From assembly GCA_036852015.1 (NCBI GenBank), contig JAANDG010000228.1:62001-126000 (forward strand): 64,000 nucleotides of DNA, written 5' to 3'. The notes beneath the pieces were generated by a model. The model saw nothing but the letters and a program-made list of their open reading frames with translations. It did no database searches and had not been told where the DNA came from. The position numbers and the translations under genes were made by a program. This DNA comes from Pelodera strongyloides. Lineage: Eukaryota; Nematoda; Chromadorea; Rhabditida; Rhabditidae. Below, piece by piece: positions 23,654 through 35,600 of the stretch. Numbering within the stretch: position 1 is the stretch's first letter; every line of letters starts with the position of its first letter.

Positions 23654-24117
23654 GCGTCTTGCTCCTCCTCGTCACCTGGTTCATCTAGCAGTGCGTCCAA
23701 AGTATCAGACATCATCTGAAAAAGATACGACGCGGTAAGATGTGTGAGAGGCATACTGTAGTGCCTACATTAATAATACAATACTATTATAGAATATCAA
23801 ATGCTCTCAATCAACAACACAACTGAAGTAGTTTAAGCGGTATTGCAAGTGATTAGTGAAGCGCTAAGCGCGTACTGGGCAAGCTGCGTTGCACATCAGG
23901 TCCACCTTTGGAGCCGCGACAGTGCGCCAAATGTGGGCTACGGGTGCGCCGATTGTTTGCCCGATTTGAAATAGACTGGTTCATCATACCTCCTCAGTGA
24001 GTCCCATCCTCACACTCTGTTCCTGGAAGACCCGCTGGCATCTGTTTATTCCTCACTTTCATCGTATCGGCTGAGGTCTTCATTGCGCCCGCCATCTTCT
24101 GCATACTGTACATATTG
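23124..24117 (-). pseudogene. ESCRT-III CHMP2-like gene fragment, frameshifted (- strand)
   Basis: Two adjoining - strand exons resemble the C-terminal half of Snf7-family CHMP2 proteins. Exon A (24117-23990) gives SMQKMAGAMKTSADTMK, then, in a shifted frame, VFQEQSVRMGLTEE. Exon B (23715-23604) gives MMSDTLDALLDEPGDEEEQD and VNKVLDE. Acceptors (TTTTTTTCAG, TTTTTCAG) and donors (GTATGA, GTACGC) are intact. Exon A has a one-base frameshift after NKQ. Exon B has one extra A, breaking the expected DEIGIE; the duplicated piece at 23124-23171 keeps DEIGIE in frame but lacks the upstream half. No N-terminal exons were found beyond the satellite array. It could be a real pseudogene or a gene with assembly indels. 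CHMP2B-type assignment is by motif only. Confidence 0.55.
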
Positions 24118-24180
24118 CTGAAAAAAAGAAAAGAAATTGGGAGTGCCGAAGACGTGAAATTGGAAAACTACTTCGGAAAT

Positions 24181-27100
24181 CTCCTTCGAGGCGCTCCGTT
24201 GGTTATCGCCCATAACCCGAACGTCCGGAGGTACCTTCGGACCCTTCGGGGCGCTTCGTTGGTTATCGCCGATAACATTCCGTCCGAGCGAGGCCCCGGA
24301 GGTTCGGGGCGTCCGAAGATTATCCCCTCGACTCTAGAATCTCGTCGGCGATAACCGCCGGAGCGCCCCGAAGGGCGTCCGTGTTACCTATCGCCCAAGA
24401 ATCTAAATCGGCGATAACCTTCGGACGCCCTTCGGGCGCGCCGTCGGTTATCACAAATGACATTCTAAAGCGAGGGTAACCTTCGGCGCCCCTCGGGCGC
24501 ACCGTCGGTTATCGCCCATGACATTCTGAAGACGAGGAGGTAACCGCGGACGTCCTTCAGGGCGCCGACGGTATCTCGACATCTAAATCTAGGGTAACCT
24601 TCCGACGTCCTTCGGGGCGTCCGTCGGTTATCGCCCATGATATTCTAAAGTCGAGGAGGTAACCTCGGACGTCCTTCGGGCGCCGTCGGTTATCCCCTGA
24701 CTAAAGTCTAGGAGGTAGCCTTCGGACGCCCTCGGGGCGCCCGGCGGTTATCGCCCATACATTCTAAGTCTAGGAGCAACTTCGAACGTCCTTCGGGGCG
24801 CGCCCGGTTATCGCCCATAACATCTAAAGTCTAGGAGGTAACCTTCGGACGTCCTTCGGGGCGCTCCGTCGTTATCGCCATGACATTCTAAAGTCTAGAG
24901 GTAGCTTCGGACGTCCTTCGGGGCGCGCCGTCGTTTCGCCCAAACATCTAAAGTATAGGAGGCAACCTTCGGATGTCCTTCGAAGCACTCCGTCGGTCAT
25001 CGCCCATGACATTCTAAAGACTAGGAGGTAACCTTCGGCGTCCGAAGGTTACCTCCTCGACTTAAATGTCATGGGCGATAACCGACGGCGCGCCCCGAAT
25101 GGGGGGGCGTCCTAAAGTTTTACCTCCTCGACTTTAGAATGTCATGGGCGATAACCGACCAAGCGCCCCGTGGACGTCCGAAGGTTACCTCCTAGACTTT
25201 GAATGTCATGGGCGATAACCGACCAAGCGCCCCAAAGGACGTCCGAAGGTACCTCCTTTACCATAACTCCCCGAAGGACGTTTTAACTTTATGTCATGGG
25301 ATAACCGACCAAGCGCCCCGAAGGACGTCCGAAAGTTACCTCCTAGACTTTGGAATGTCATGGGCGATAACCGACGAAGCGCCCCGAAGGACGTCCTAAG
25401 GTTACATTCTGAAGGTTACCTCCTCGAGGAGACCAAGTCCGACCTCCTCGACTTTAGACGGGCGATAACCTTGGGGCGCCTTCCGTCGGTTATCGCCCAT
25501 GACATTCTAAGTCGAGGAGGTAACCTCGACGCCTTCGGGGCGCGCCGTCGGTTATCGCCCATGACATTCTAAAGTCGAGGAGGTAACCTTCGGCGTCCTT
25601 CGGGCGCGCCGTCGGTTATCGCCCATGATATTCTAAAGTCTAGGAGGTGCCTTCGGACTCCTTCGGTCGCTCCCGCCGGTTATCGCCCATGACATTCTAA
25701 GTCTAGGGGCAACCTTCGACGTCCTTCGGGGCGCGCCGTCGGTTATCGCCCATAACATTCTCAATTCTAGGAGGTAACCTCGGACGTCCTTCGGGGCGCG
25801 CCGTCGTTATCGCCCATAATTCTAAAGTCTAGGAGGCAACCTTCGGACGTCCTTCGGGGCGCGCCGTCGGTTATCGCCCATAACATTCTAAAGTCTAGGA
25901 GGTAACCTTCGGACGTCCTTCGGGGCGCGCCGTCGGTTATCGCCCATAACATTCTAAAGTGTAGGAGGTAACCTTCGGACGTCCTTCGGGGCGCGCCGTC
26001 GGTTATCGCCCATAACATGCTAAAGTATAGGAGGCAACCTTCGGATGTCCTTCGAAGCACTCCGTCGGTCATCGCCCATGACATTCTAAAGACTAGGAGG
26101 TAACCTTCGGACGTCCGAAGGTTACCTCCTCGACTTTAGAATGTCATGGGCGATAACCGACCAAGCGCCCCGAAGGACGTCCGAGGGTCACCTCCTAGAC
26201 TTTAGAATGTCATGGGCGATAACCGACCAGCGCCCCCGAAGGACGTCCGAAGGTTACCTCCTCGACTCTAGAATCTCATCGGCGATAACCGCCGGAGCGC
26301 CCCGAAGGACGTCCGAAGGTTACCTCCTCGACTCTAGAATCTCATCGGCGATAACCGCCGGAGCGCCCCGAAGGGCGTCCGAAGGTTACCTCCTCGACTC
26401 TAGAATCTCATCGGCGATAACCGCCGGAGCGCCCCGAAGGACGTCCGAAGGTTACCTCCTCGACTTTAGAATCTCATGGGCGATAACCGACCAAGCGCCC
26501 CGAAGGACGTCCGAAGGTTACCTCCTCGACTTTAGAATGATAACATGGGCGATAACCGACGGAAGGCCCCGAACCTCCGACCTCCTCGCTTTAGAATGTC
26601 ATGGGCATACCACCAAGCTCCCCGAAGGAATGTCGGTCCGAAAGTCCGTTCCGACTTTAGAATGTCATGGGCGATAACCGACCAACGTCCTCACTCGACT
26701 CCGAAGGTTTAGAATGTCTAAGATAACCGAAACGCCAAAGTCTCCGAAGTTAACCCCCTAACAACTCATATTATGAGAGGAGTAACCTTCGGACGTCCTT
26801 CGGGGCGCGCCGATCGTTATCTCCGACGACATTCTAAAGTTGAAACCTTTCGGACGTCCTTCGGGGCGCGCCGTCGGTTATCGCCCATAACATTCTAAAG
26901 TCTAGGGGTAACCTTCGGACGTCCTTCGGGGCGCTCCGTCGTCGCCCAATATATGTCAGGAAGTAACCTTCGGACGTCCTTCGGGGCGCGCCGTCGGGCC
27001 CATAACATGCTAAAGTATAGGAGGCAACTCGGATGTCCTTCGAAGCACTCCGTCGGTCATCGCCCATGACATTCTAAAGACTAGGAGGTACCTTCGGACG

Positions 27101-27775
27101 TCCGAAGGTTACCCCTCGACTTTAGAATTTCATGGGCGATAACCGACCAAGCGCCCCGAGGACGTCCGAAGGTTACCTCCTCGACTTTAGAATGTCATGG
27201 GAGATAACCGACCAAGCGCCCCGAAGGACGTCCGAAGTTACCTCCTCGACTTTAAGAATGTCATGGGCGATAACCGACCAGCGCCCCGAAGGACGTCCGA
27301 AGGTTACCTCCTCGACTTTAGAATCTCATCGGCGATAACCGACCAAGCGCCCCGAAGGACGTCCGAAGGTTACCCTGCCTCCTCGACTTAGAATGTCATG
27401 GGCGATAACCGCCAAGCGCCCCGAAGGCGTCCGAAGGTTACCTCCTCGACTTTAAATGTCATGGGCGATAACCGGCGCGCCCCGAAGGACGTCCGAAGGT
27501 TACCTCCTCGACTTTAGAATGTCATGGGCGATAACCGACCAAGCGCCCCGAAGGACGTCCGAAGGTTACCTCCTCGACTTTAGAATGTCATGGGCGATAA
27601 CCGACCAAGCGCCCCGAAGGACGTCCGAAGGTTACCTCCTCGACTTTAGAATGTCATGGGCGATAACCGACCAAGCGCCCCGAAGGACGTCCGAAGGTTA
27701 CCTCCTCGACTTTAGAATGTCATGGGCGATAACCGACCAAGCGCCCCGAAGGACGTCCGAAGGTTACCTCCTAGA
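24181..27775. repeat. 66-bp satellite array with multiple orientation switches
   Basis: About 54 monomers. The forward consensus includes TTTAGAATGTCATGGGCGA, TAACCGACCAAGCGCCCCG and AAGGACGTCCGAAGGTTACC. GC content is much higher than the flanks. Orientation changes at least seven times: reverse near 24181-24300, 24410-25040, 25470-26110 and 26775-27100; forward near 24326-24400, 25040-25460, 26117-26750 and 27100-27775. A perfect 36-bp palindrome sits at one junction (26095-26130). Because 66 is a multiple of 3, frames stay open for up to about 7 monomers as a 22-residue repeat beginning MSWAITDQAPRRTSEG. Many monomers have one-base deletions and some have stops, so coding is unlikely. The last forward block (about 27520-27770) is almost perfectly homogeneous. 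Confidence 0.92.
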
Positions 27776-28017
27776 CACTCATATTCTGAGACACGAGATA
27801 CTTATTGAAAATAAAGTAAAAGGTAAAATACACCTGATGTTTCAGCCTGACGCCCCGGAATGTGTGTGTGTTCTTTTCCACGAAGCAACATTTCCCATCT
27901 TCGCCCCTATAGATCTGTGGCCCGCCGTCCCGTCCGTAGAGCGTCCATAGGAAAACCTTGAATTACAAAGATAAACGAAAATTCCGAAAATGCCAATCCA
28001 AAAATTCCGAAAAACCG

Positions 28018-28260
28018 AGGGGTTCGTGGCTCACTGGCAAAATTCTCCTCTCTCACCCATAGGACCGGCAAAATTCTCCTCTCTCACCCATAGGACCCGG
28101 GTTCGAATCCCGCTCAATGCTACCATCTTGCAAACGCCGCGCCACGGCGTCGGGAATAAAGTTAAGGTGCTCCGGTGCTTGCCTAGCCTTAGGACGGACG
28201 TTTCGCTCTGTAATCTATGTATTCCGTCTTCCCTACATTCGACAATGGACACTACCGGTG
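28018..28260 (+). mobile_element. tRNA-derived SINE-like element
   Basis: TGGCTCACTGGC resembles a Pol III A box, and GGTTCGAATCC at about 28099-28109 is a perfect B box. The AAAATTCTCCTCTCTCACCC segment between them is duplicated in tandem. The sequence after the B box (AATGCTACCATCTTGC onward) continues without a CCA-type acceptor stem, so this is a SINE rather than a tRNA gene. Confidence 0.55.
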
Positions 28261-28607
28261 CACCCATTTTCAATGTAATATAAACTATGATGTACCTGTT
28301 CAACAACCGGTCAATTCGATCCCCCATGGCAGTTTCTGCTTTCTTTTTGAACGAATGGTGGATGGAGACCGCGAGGGATATTCCATGTACTGTAGCATTG
28401 TTTGTTTCACATTTCACGCTCGGGTGGGATGGCGATTCTGAAAGCAAAAAAATGTGCAAAAGGGAAAGAGACGAATGAGTGAAAAGCAAAGCGCGTATAC
28501 ACAAATGACGAAAAAGAGAGTCTACTTTTACGTGATATCGATAGCAAGGAATAGAAAAATCGAAACCATGGACCATTTGACAATAGTAGGGAGAACCTTA
28601 CAATAAT

Positions 28608-28611
<4 letters not shown>

Positions 28612-28649
<38 letters not shown>
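28612..28649. repeat. (GA)n microsatellite
   Basis: About 19 GA units in the intergenic region. Confidence 0.95.
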
Positions 28650-28652
<3 letters not shown>

Positions 28653-30716
28653 ACAGAAGGCGGGGTTTATGAAAATGATATTCCCTTGAAATCCAGTACC
28701 GCTGAAGAAAACCGACAACATCTGAACATCGCAGCAAGTGAATATTAAACGGATCGATACAGTTATAGCAGAGGGTTCAGAGGGTCAAAAGTGCACAGTG
28801 CCGGGGCAAGGGAACCCGCTAATCTTATTCCATAATTTGAGAGTTATTAAACTTTATTAAAATCCTAATGCGATTGTGTTAAGAAATTCAAGATGATGGA
28901 GTAGAAAAAAATTCCGCAAAAACGAAAGTAAAACAACCGAATAAAGTAAATCACACCAAGAATGGTCTTGTTTTGATTTACTTTATGGCTATGACCAAGA
29001 GGATCGATCAATAGCAGTGATATTAAAGGGATATGTGATGCGCAAAAGGGGGCGGAGTCTTAGACTAGGTCGAAGCTCCCCCAAATGTTGGGCACGTTGC
29101 CGGAGGCAACTATTTTCGGCACAGGGACAGGGGATTTTGGTGCCGGGTACCTTGGCATTTTCATATATCGATTTATCTATATGATTAACTGAAATGTATA
29201 TATCGTCCCAAATTATTCGTTCCTCATAACCAACAAGCTATTTTAGTTTAATATAGAATTTATAATTTTTAGTCATCGGTGACAACCTTACTCCGAACAA
29301 AATATTCACACAATGCTCATTATTGCTTATGGTTAGAAAAGTGTTAACTTATGGAATTATACTATTATGAAGAACCTTATAATAAAAAATAATGGAGGGG
29401 AATTATTAATCATTATTTCTTTTTTTTAATATATTTCTTAATTACGGCCGAAATATACCTGAAAGACGCGTGCATTTTACTTGTTTCAACTAATTTCTAG
29501 GCATAAGTCTATTTAGGATAGGGCATACCAACTGTGACAGGAATTATAGAAAGGAGTCGCTGAATGTTTAATTTGTACTTCATGACTTTATATGGATCAC
29601 ATTCATGTATAGAATATTACTCTAAATCTGGATGCTTATCGATGCAAAGTTTGCATCAATTAATTCCCAAATATCGCAAAAGTAGAAAAATTCATTGCAC
29701 TATGAGATGAAGTCCAAAAAGGATTTCCATACTGCTTTCAAAAAGAGAAGCGGTACTCATAAAAGTAAAAAAAAAGAGACTTTTTTCATATTTTGTGATT
29801 TTTGGGGATCAATCGATAGAAACCTTGATGCCTTGTATACCTTGGTTTGAAAATAACCATTATGGTTAGGGCCTGTTCTGTGGACATTTCAAAACATGTA
29901 CGATTTACGTAAAACAATGTGATATTCTAAGCGTAGAACAATTATGGTGCTTGATGGAATACAAAGTAACAAAGTCGTGTGGGCGCGAGTTCTTGGAATG
30001 ACTTTGTGTGGCACAGTGACTATTGGTGGAAACTAACTCTCAAGAAGTGTCAAGAGAAAACTAATTGTAAGGGGGGCAATTTCGACCAAATTTGAACAAC
30101 ACGAGCGCCACACATGCTCATCACATACCGTAGCGGTTTTGTTCTTAGTTGAAGAACTTTTAAAATCATATACAATCATGTAAAATCGTATAGACTGCTT
30201 GCATATGAGACTAGGATAAGAAAATACAATAGAAGGGATTAGAACAAGGTAAGTTGAGCGTTGTATGTATTTGTAATATGCTGTCAATATACAATAACAT
30301 ATGCTCAAAGATTGTTGTAAAACGGAATTGGTTCCTAACATACAGTTATATATGATATCGTGCATGTGCGATAACAGCCGAGCAATTGTCGCGCGAGAGA
30401 CGTGCAAGTCTACGGTACTTATCAGTTTGCAGGTTTGCACTTTGCTTTGCACACTCTTTTTCGCATTACTTGCAAAAGAACTGTAGAACTGTGGTAATTT
30501 TATGTTTTAATTTGCACGTAAAAATGAATGCAGAACAAATATGATTCGTTCCAAAGTCAGATAACGTATATCTAAAGAACCCAGCAAGTGCATGTATAAT
30601 GGTTCACTAAATCGATAAAGATGTGAGTTGCACAGGGTGACATCTCAAGTTGAGGTCAAATTTGGGTAAAAAGGGTGTGGGGGAGGCAAGCGGTCAGCTT
30701 CTTTACCTAGTTATAG

Positions 30717-30932
30717 ACGTTATCTTTTCATCATCAAGAAATAAGATATACAAAAAGAATAAGTGCCGCGAGCCTCACAGAATAAGAATAAGTGCCGCGA
30801 GCCTCTACTGTAATGAATTGTTCACTTTTTGCCGTTTATAAAAAAGAACCAAAAACACCCACTTTAAACTCTTTTTAACGATATAAAAATAGACGTTATC
30901 TTTTCATCATCAAGAAATAAGATATACAAAAA
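30717..30932 (+). repeat. Pair of 40-bp direct repeats with an internal 21-bp duplication
   Basis: GACGTTATCTTTTCATCATC plus the following 20 bases occurs at about 30717 and again at about 30892. Between them AATAAGTGCCGCGAGCCTC is itself present twice (about 30760 and 30785). Origin unknown. Confidence 0.8.
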
Positions 30933-31686
30933 CAGAGTCTCCCTGTAAAACAACAACAACAACTAAACTAACAACAATACACACTTTGTTGAGTAATCTC
31001 TTTATAGAAATTTTTGAAAATGATAGAGCAAAGAATACGAATATTAAACAAATATATAGTAACTAAAAATATGTTTATTATACAGCAAATCCCGTGACCG
31101 TAACAAATCGCTAAACATGTTATCTAGTTCTACAATTGACAATATTGTATTTGCAAATGAAGAAGTTGATAAACTAAGATTAGTGAGCTTTAAAAAAAAT
31201 CAACATAAAATTACACTAGCAAAGCTAAAAAAAAAACAAAAAAACCCAAAGAAAAATGGAAAAATATACACTATTTACAAATCACAACTTTCAATAAATA
31301 TTTCAGAAGTCAACAGCTACAGCATCTATATTTACAGTAATCACTACAAAGAAAGAACAAGAAAACCCAGTGAAAGCATGAACAGGAAAGTGAAATCTTG
31401 AATAGATTAATAAACATGATCATGAGTAGCTAATGATTGATTGGAATACTTTTGATTAGAGAATGATAACTATCTCGCCTCTAGGACCGTTCAGGGTACT
31501 TATGAGTCAATTATGAGTCCGGGGCATAGCTACCACCCTTGTCTACTGTGCAAACACAGAACTTGACCACTAAATTCTAACTCACGAAAATACCAGGTCG
31601 GCAAGTGGTCGCCAAATGGTTTGGACAACTGGAAAACGAGATCGTCGCCAAAGGGGTAGCCCTATCCTATGACGCACTCCCCTCAC

Positions 31687-32658
31687 TCAGCTAGTGATAC
31701 ACTCCACAGGGCGCGCATCTGACTCGGCCAACAGTCGATATCCACCCATGAATAGAAAGTCGGGCATGAAATTCGTATATCCACGGTGTCCACATTTAGA
31801 CCATGGTTTCTCGAATCTAAAAAAAACAGACATTAAAAAAATCATTTTCTTCACTGATAAACTCCTAGCAATCGCTGTACACAAAAAGAGGGTCGGCCAA
31901 GGCGGCGATGCGCGGTTGTTCAGGTGACAGAAGGTGCGGCATGTACGCCACAAATGCGGCATAGCCGAGCCATCGGGCGTTCCCGCACCCCTGGCGCTCC
32001 CGCCGCGCACCCTAGGAGGGGGTGCGCGATTATGCCAACATAAACGCGCTCCACACAACAAACTGAATCAGCTGACCTAAATACAACAAACTACAATCAA
32101 TGGCTCAATCGACTAACCTCCTGGGGCAGGTCTCCCCCTCGGGTAGTGGTCCCCATAGTCTGATCACATCCTCAATCCCCGAAGTGGCCAATATGGGAAG
32201 GGAGGGATGCGGCTGCACGATATTCAAGATATCTTCATCTGCTTCGAAAGCTGAAACAAATGACCGATTGAATACTTCGAAACGCTAAAAATGAGGAACG
32301 GAACTGAATAACTATAACTCTGGAGCAACAAATCAGGCACGCGCCCAACAGTTTTCAGCTACAATACTTCTTCGTGCTATATCACGGATTTTCAGCATTA
32401 TGGCAAGCGGTTTGGGAAGCGCATACATACATCTATATCTCCGCACTTGCGGCACAGAAAAGAACGCTTTAAAGAAGCCCTGAGCCAAATCGCAAAGTAA
32501 GCCAACCAGCTTTGAGCACTCCTGTCCTTCTCTCATAGATGACCAGTGATCCACAGTCCGAGCCAGCAGCTATCCATCCATCTCGTCCTCCAAAGAAGTT
32601 TGCTTCCTTGATGTCCGTCTTAATGTTCGTGTGGCCAATGTATCGCTCCTTATAGTCT
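31687..32658 (-). other. WDTC1: C-terminal WD40 exons of the WDTC1 gene
   Basis: Residues about 429-566. Contains YIGHTNIKTDIKEANFFGG, SDCGSLVIYERRTG, VQPHPSLPILATSGIEDVIR and a final exon reading RFEKPWSKCGHRGYTNF up to the TGA at 31689-31687. GHxNxxTDIKEANFFG and QPHPxxxxLATSGIxxxIRLW are WDTC1-family hallmarks. Confidence 0.9.
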
Positions 32659-35600
32659 CTGTAAATAATAAATACAATTTGTAATACTGACAATACTATA
32701 CTGATTACATATTCTACATTTACATAAGCCACGGTACACGTTTTTTTGAAAAACAGCACAGAATGGAGAATGTGGAACAAATTTGCATACAATAAATGGA
32801 ATTGCAGTTGTCCACTGCGATCCACACCACCCACGTGCAATATCGCTTTAAATGACCGACCTGCACCCAGACTCATCAAGGGAGATTTCCACCACGCGGT
32901 CATGCAACTTGAGGTTGTCCTGCAAGTTCTTCACCGATTTGTCGTTGGGGAAGCGAATTCTGCAAATAAATGAGTATATTCCTGCTTTCACAAATGTTCA
33001 GAATGGATCGGTAAGGATTAGGAGCTAAGAACTTAGGTTCTTTAACTCATGCTGTACGGCAGCAGCACAAGTTGAAGTGAAGTCCGAGCATGTATAGAAC
33101 CGAGCCTTGCACGCTTACTCCACTCCGATCAAATTGCTCCCTTTGCATCTCAACATGGTGCGAACCACTCCTATTCACCTCTCTTTCAAGCAGAGAGGGG
33201 AAGCGAGATAGATAGAAAACGGGGATGAGACAGAGATCGAAAGTAGAAAAGAAGAAAACCCACTTAAATACATTGATCGCCTTAGCTGCAAATTCCCATT
33301 GTTCCAAATGTGTGAGTGCTTGTATCAGACGATATAAGGCCTTTGCATTGCTCGGACACAACTGCAACGCCTCGATGCAGTCCTGAAGAAAAGTTGGTGA
33401 ATTTAAGTATGGAACTTCTGCATTAGCAATGAAACAGGAATAACTATTAAGGGACAGATAATCCTAGAAGGTACGCACCTTGTGGCCTTTGTTAGTATAA
33501 AACCAGATTCTGTTTGCTAGTTCGCTTACAATCAGGAACCTTGTTGAGCACTTTGTCTAATTGTAAGTCATGAGTCATGCATGAAGCATAATGTTTCACG
33601 GTAACCGTATATTCTACACATTTCGAAAACCTCAATGAATGAATCGAGAAATATATTATGATACAAAAGACGCATACACATATTTTCAAATTACCAATCT
33701 ACATTTCCATGAATTATATGTGTGTAAATTTGGCACCAAATGGAACACAAATTTGCATATAATACATGATAGAACAAGATCGCAAACCTTCACACAAGCG
33801 TAGAAATCTCCCTGCCATTGTCTGGCCATCTGTGCTGCTCCTCTATTCGAATAAAATGTGGAACGATCAACTATCGGGGTTTCCGGAGTACAATCGGCCA
33901 GAGAAGCACTGTACACATCGATGGCTTCTAAAATCAGAAAAGTGAAGAGGTGGTCAGAAATGGTGAGTGTTCTTCAGTTCGTTTTCATCAAACACACATG
34001 TCTCCTTGGCAGTTTAGTTTAGGTTCATTCGTTCACCCTTGAATAAAGGAACACGCACTTGCAGCGTAAAAGTAAACGACCTTCTTTCTTGTGTTGTCAC
34101 TAACTAAGTATTTTGAGCTGTGAAGCCGTGAGAAGCGGAAGAGCCATCGTCATAGGGTACCTTTGGAAACATGATTCTAGCTTCTAGATTATTCAAACAA
34201 ACAAACAAATAAATTCACCAGCAAACTGTTTCTCGGCAAAGAATGCTCTCGCCTTCTCCCTCTGTTCCTGACTCGACGCCGACGGGGCGCCTACTGGCTC
34301 GAGCGGGCCCGCCCTGTCATCCAGTACCTAGGAATCAGAAAACTCAGTTACAAATGCAAGGGAAAGCTATTAAAGCGGAATGGCCCGTGGCTTGTGAAGT
34401 TACTTTACATGCAAATTATCTATTATTCTGTACAACTAAATTAGCACATCTAAGAGATACCGTATTCAGTTTATCCACAACTGTCGGTGCATTCTTTGAC
34501 TGATCAGTAATGTCGTAGACGTACACAGAACCCGCTGAAACGATATAGGTACTAGGTTACGCAAAAAGGATATACGAGATAGGAGTGAATACCCAAGATC
34601 TTAGGCCATACGAACGAAGCCGGGAGAAGTCTCCCAAGCCTCCTCTCGCGGGTGATAACTGATCCTGTTAATGAGACTCTCCTCCTGCATATGACATACG
34701 ACTACGGTATAGCCAATCAATCACAACGAAAAAAGGAAATATCGTTCCTCACTAACTGACCTCCCAAATTCACGATTAATTCGCTTCCCGTACGATCAAA
34801 GGCAACGTGCGTCGCGTAGTGAATTTTGCTTCCAAAGGCAATGTCGGCTAAAATGCAGTTACTAACTTCAATAACAGAAACGGGTGTAAGTTAATGTAAT
34901 GCTTGAAACACACTGCAGCCCATGAAAAAAAAAACTAAAAAAAACTAAATTCTTTGAAATACATTTATGCGCTCACGAGTTGAATTTAACTGAACCAGTA
35001 TCATTATATGAAAGTACGGACGGTATAGGAATTTAGGAATATTAAAGCAGTATGGCACGTGGGTTTGAAATTGAAACTTACGCCTGATAAATGCATTCAC
35101 ATGTTCCTCAAAACCACCTGTCATACCTCTTTAAAACAGTTTCGTCAACTACATTAGCATATAATATCCATTTTCCACCAACTCACCAACCTGGTGCCAC
35201 TTTCATAATCGGTTCCGAGATATTCCTCCGATCATAGATAGGCACAGCAGTTTCCGTTGAGCAAGCGGCGAGGAGCTCAGGCTTGTCCTCACAAATCGCC
35301 ACAGATTTAAATCCTCGAGGGTGTTCCAGAAGCTTCTCACACTTGTACGACCGCACATCGTATTGCCTAAAATAAAATAAACCAATTGGCTTTTGAAGAT
35401 TTATATGAAGAGACACAATCTATTTGTCAGTATCAAAGCGGCACTGGCAAGTGGCAATCTTATTCGTCATGAAATTGTCTACATCTACGAAATGACTGTG
35501 ATAACTGGTAAAAACCCCTAGTTAGCCAGGCAATGCAATCCCCATCACATATAACTGTCTTCGGTGGCCAACCATACCCAAAAAGGTTAAAAAGACCGAA

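Larger units (their letters stand above)
27776..31686. other. Intergenic region between satellite and WDTC1 gene
   Basis: It holds a SINE-like unit (28018-28260), a GA microsatellite, and a short direct repeat (30717-30932). No exon, tRNA or rRNA was recognised. A Lys-rich open frame at 31117-31401 (+) has no family resemblance and the codon content of AT-rich DNA. The 3' UTR of the WDTC1 gene should occupy the right end; a possible poly(A) signal on the - strand (TTTATT on +) is near 31071. Confidence 0.55.

Noticed and set aside
24181..27775. Array of about 66-bp repeats considered as a CRISPR array or a repeat-protein gene
   Set aside because: There are no unique spacers, the repeats are contiguous and inverted, and the setting is a eukaryotic genome. 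Reading frames are broken by indels and stops in most monomers.
28090..28130. Possible tRNA gene (GGTTCGAATCC)
   Set aside because: The T-arm-like motif lacks a matching acceptor stem and anticodon arm, and the upstream part is duplicated. It fits a SINE better. The same applies at 52211 and on the - strand near 49640.
31117..31401. 94-codon Lys-rich open frame
   Set aside because: The composition follows A-rich DNA; there is no signal, domain or neighbour support.
34600..34710. Open stretch reading ESLINRISYHPREEAWE on the - strand inside a WDTC1 intron
   Set aside because: The joined exons 34847-34761 and 34534-34461 read LIVNLGAGSVYVYD, collinear with WDTC1. Inserting this stretch breaks the WD repeat, and it lacks a suitable donor.
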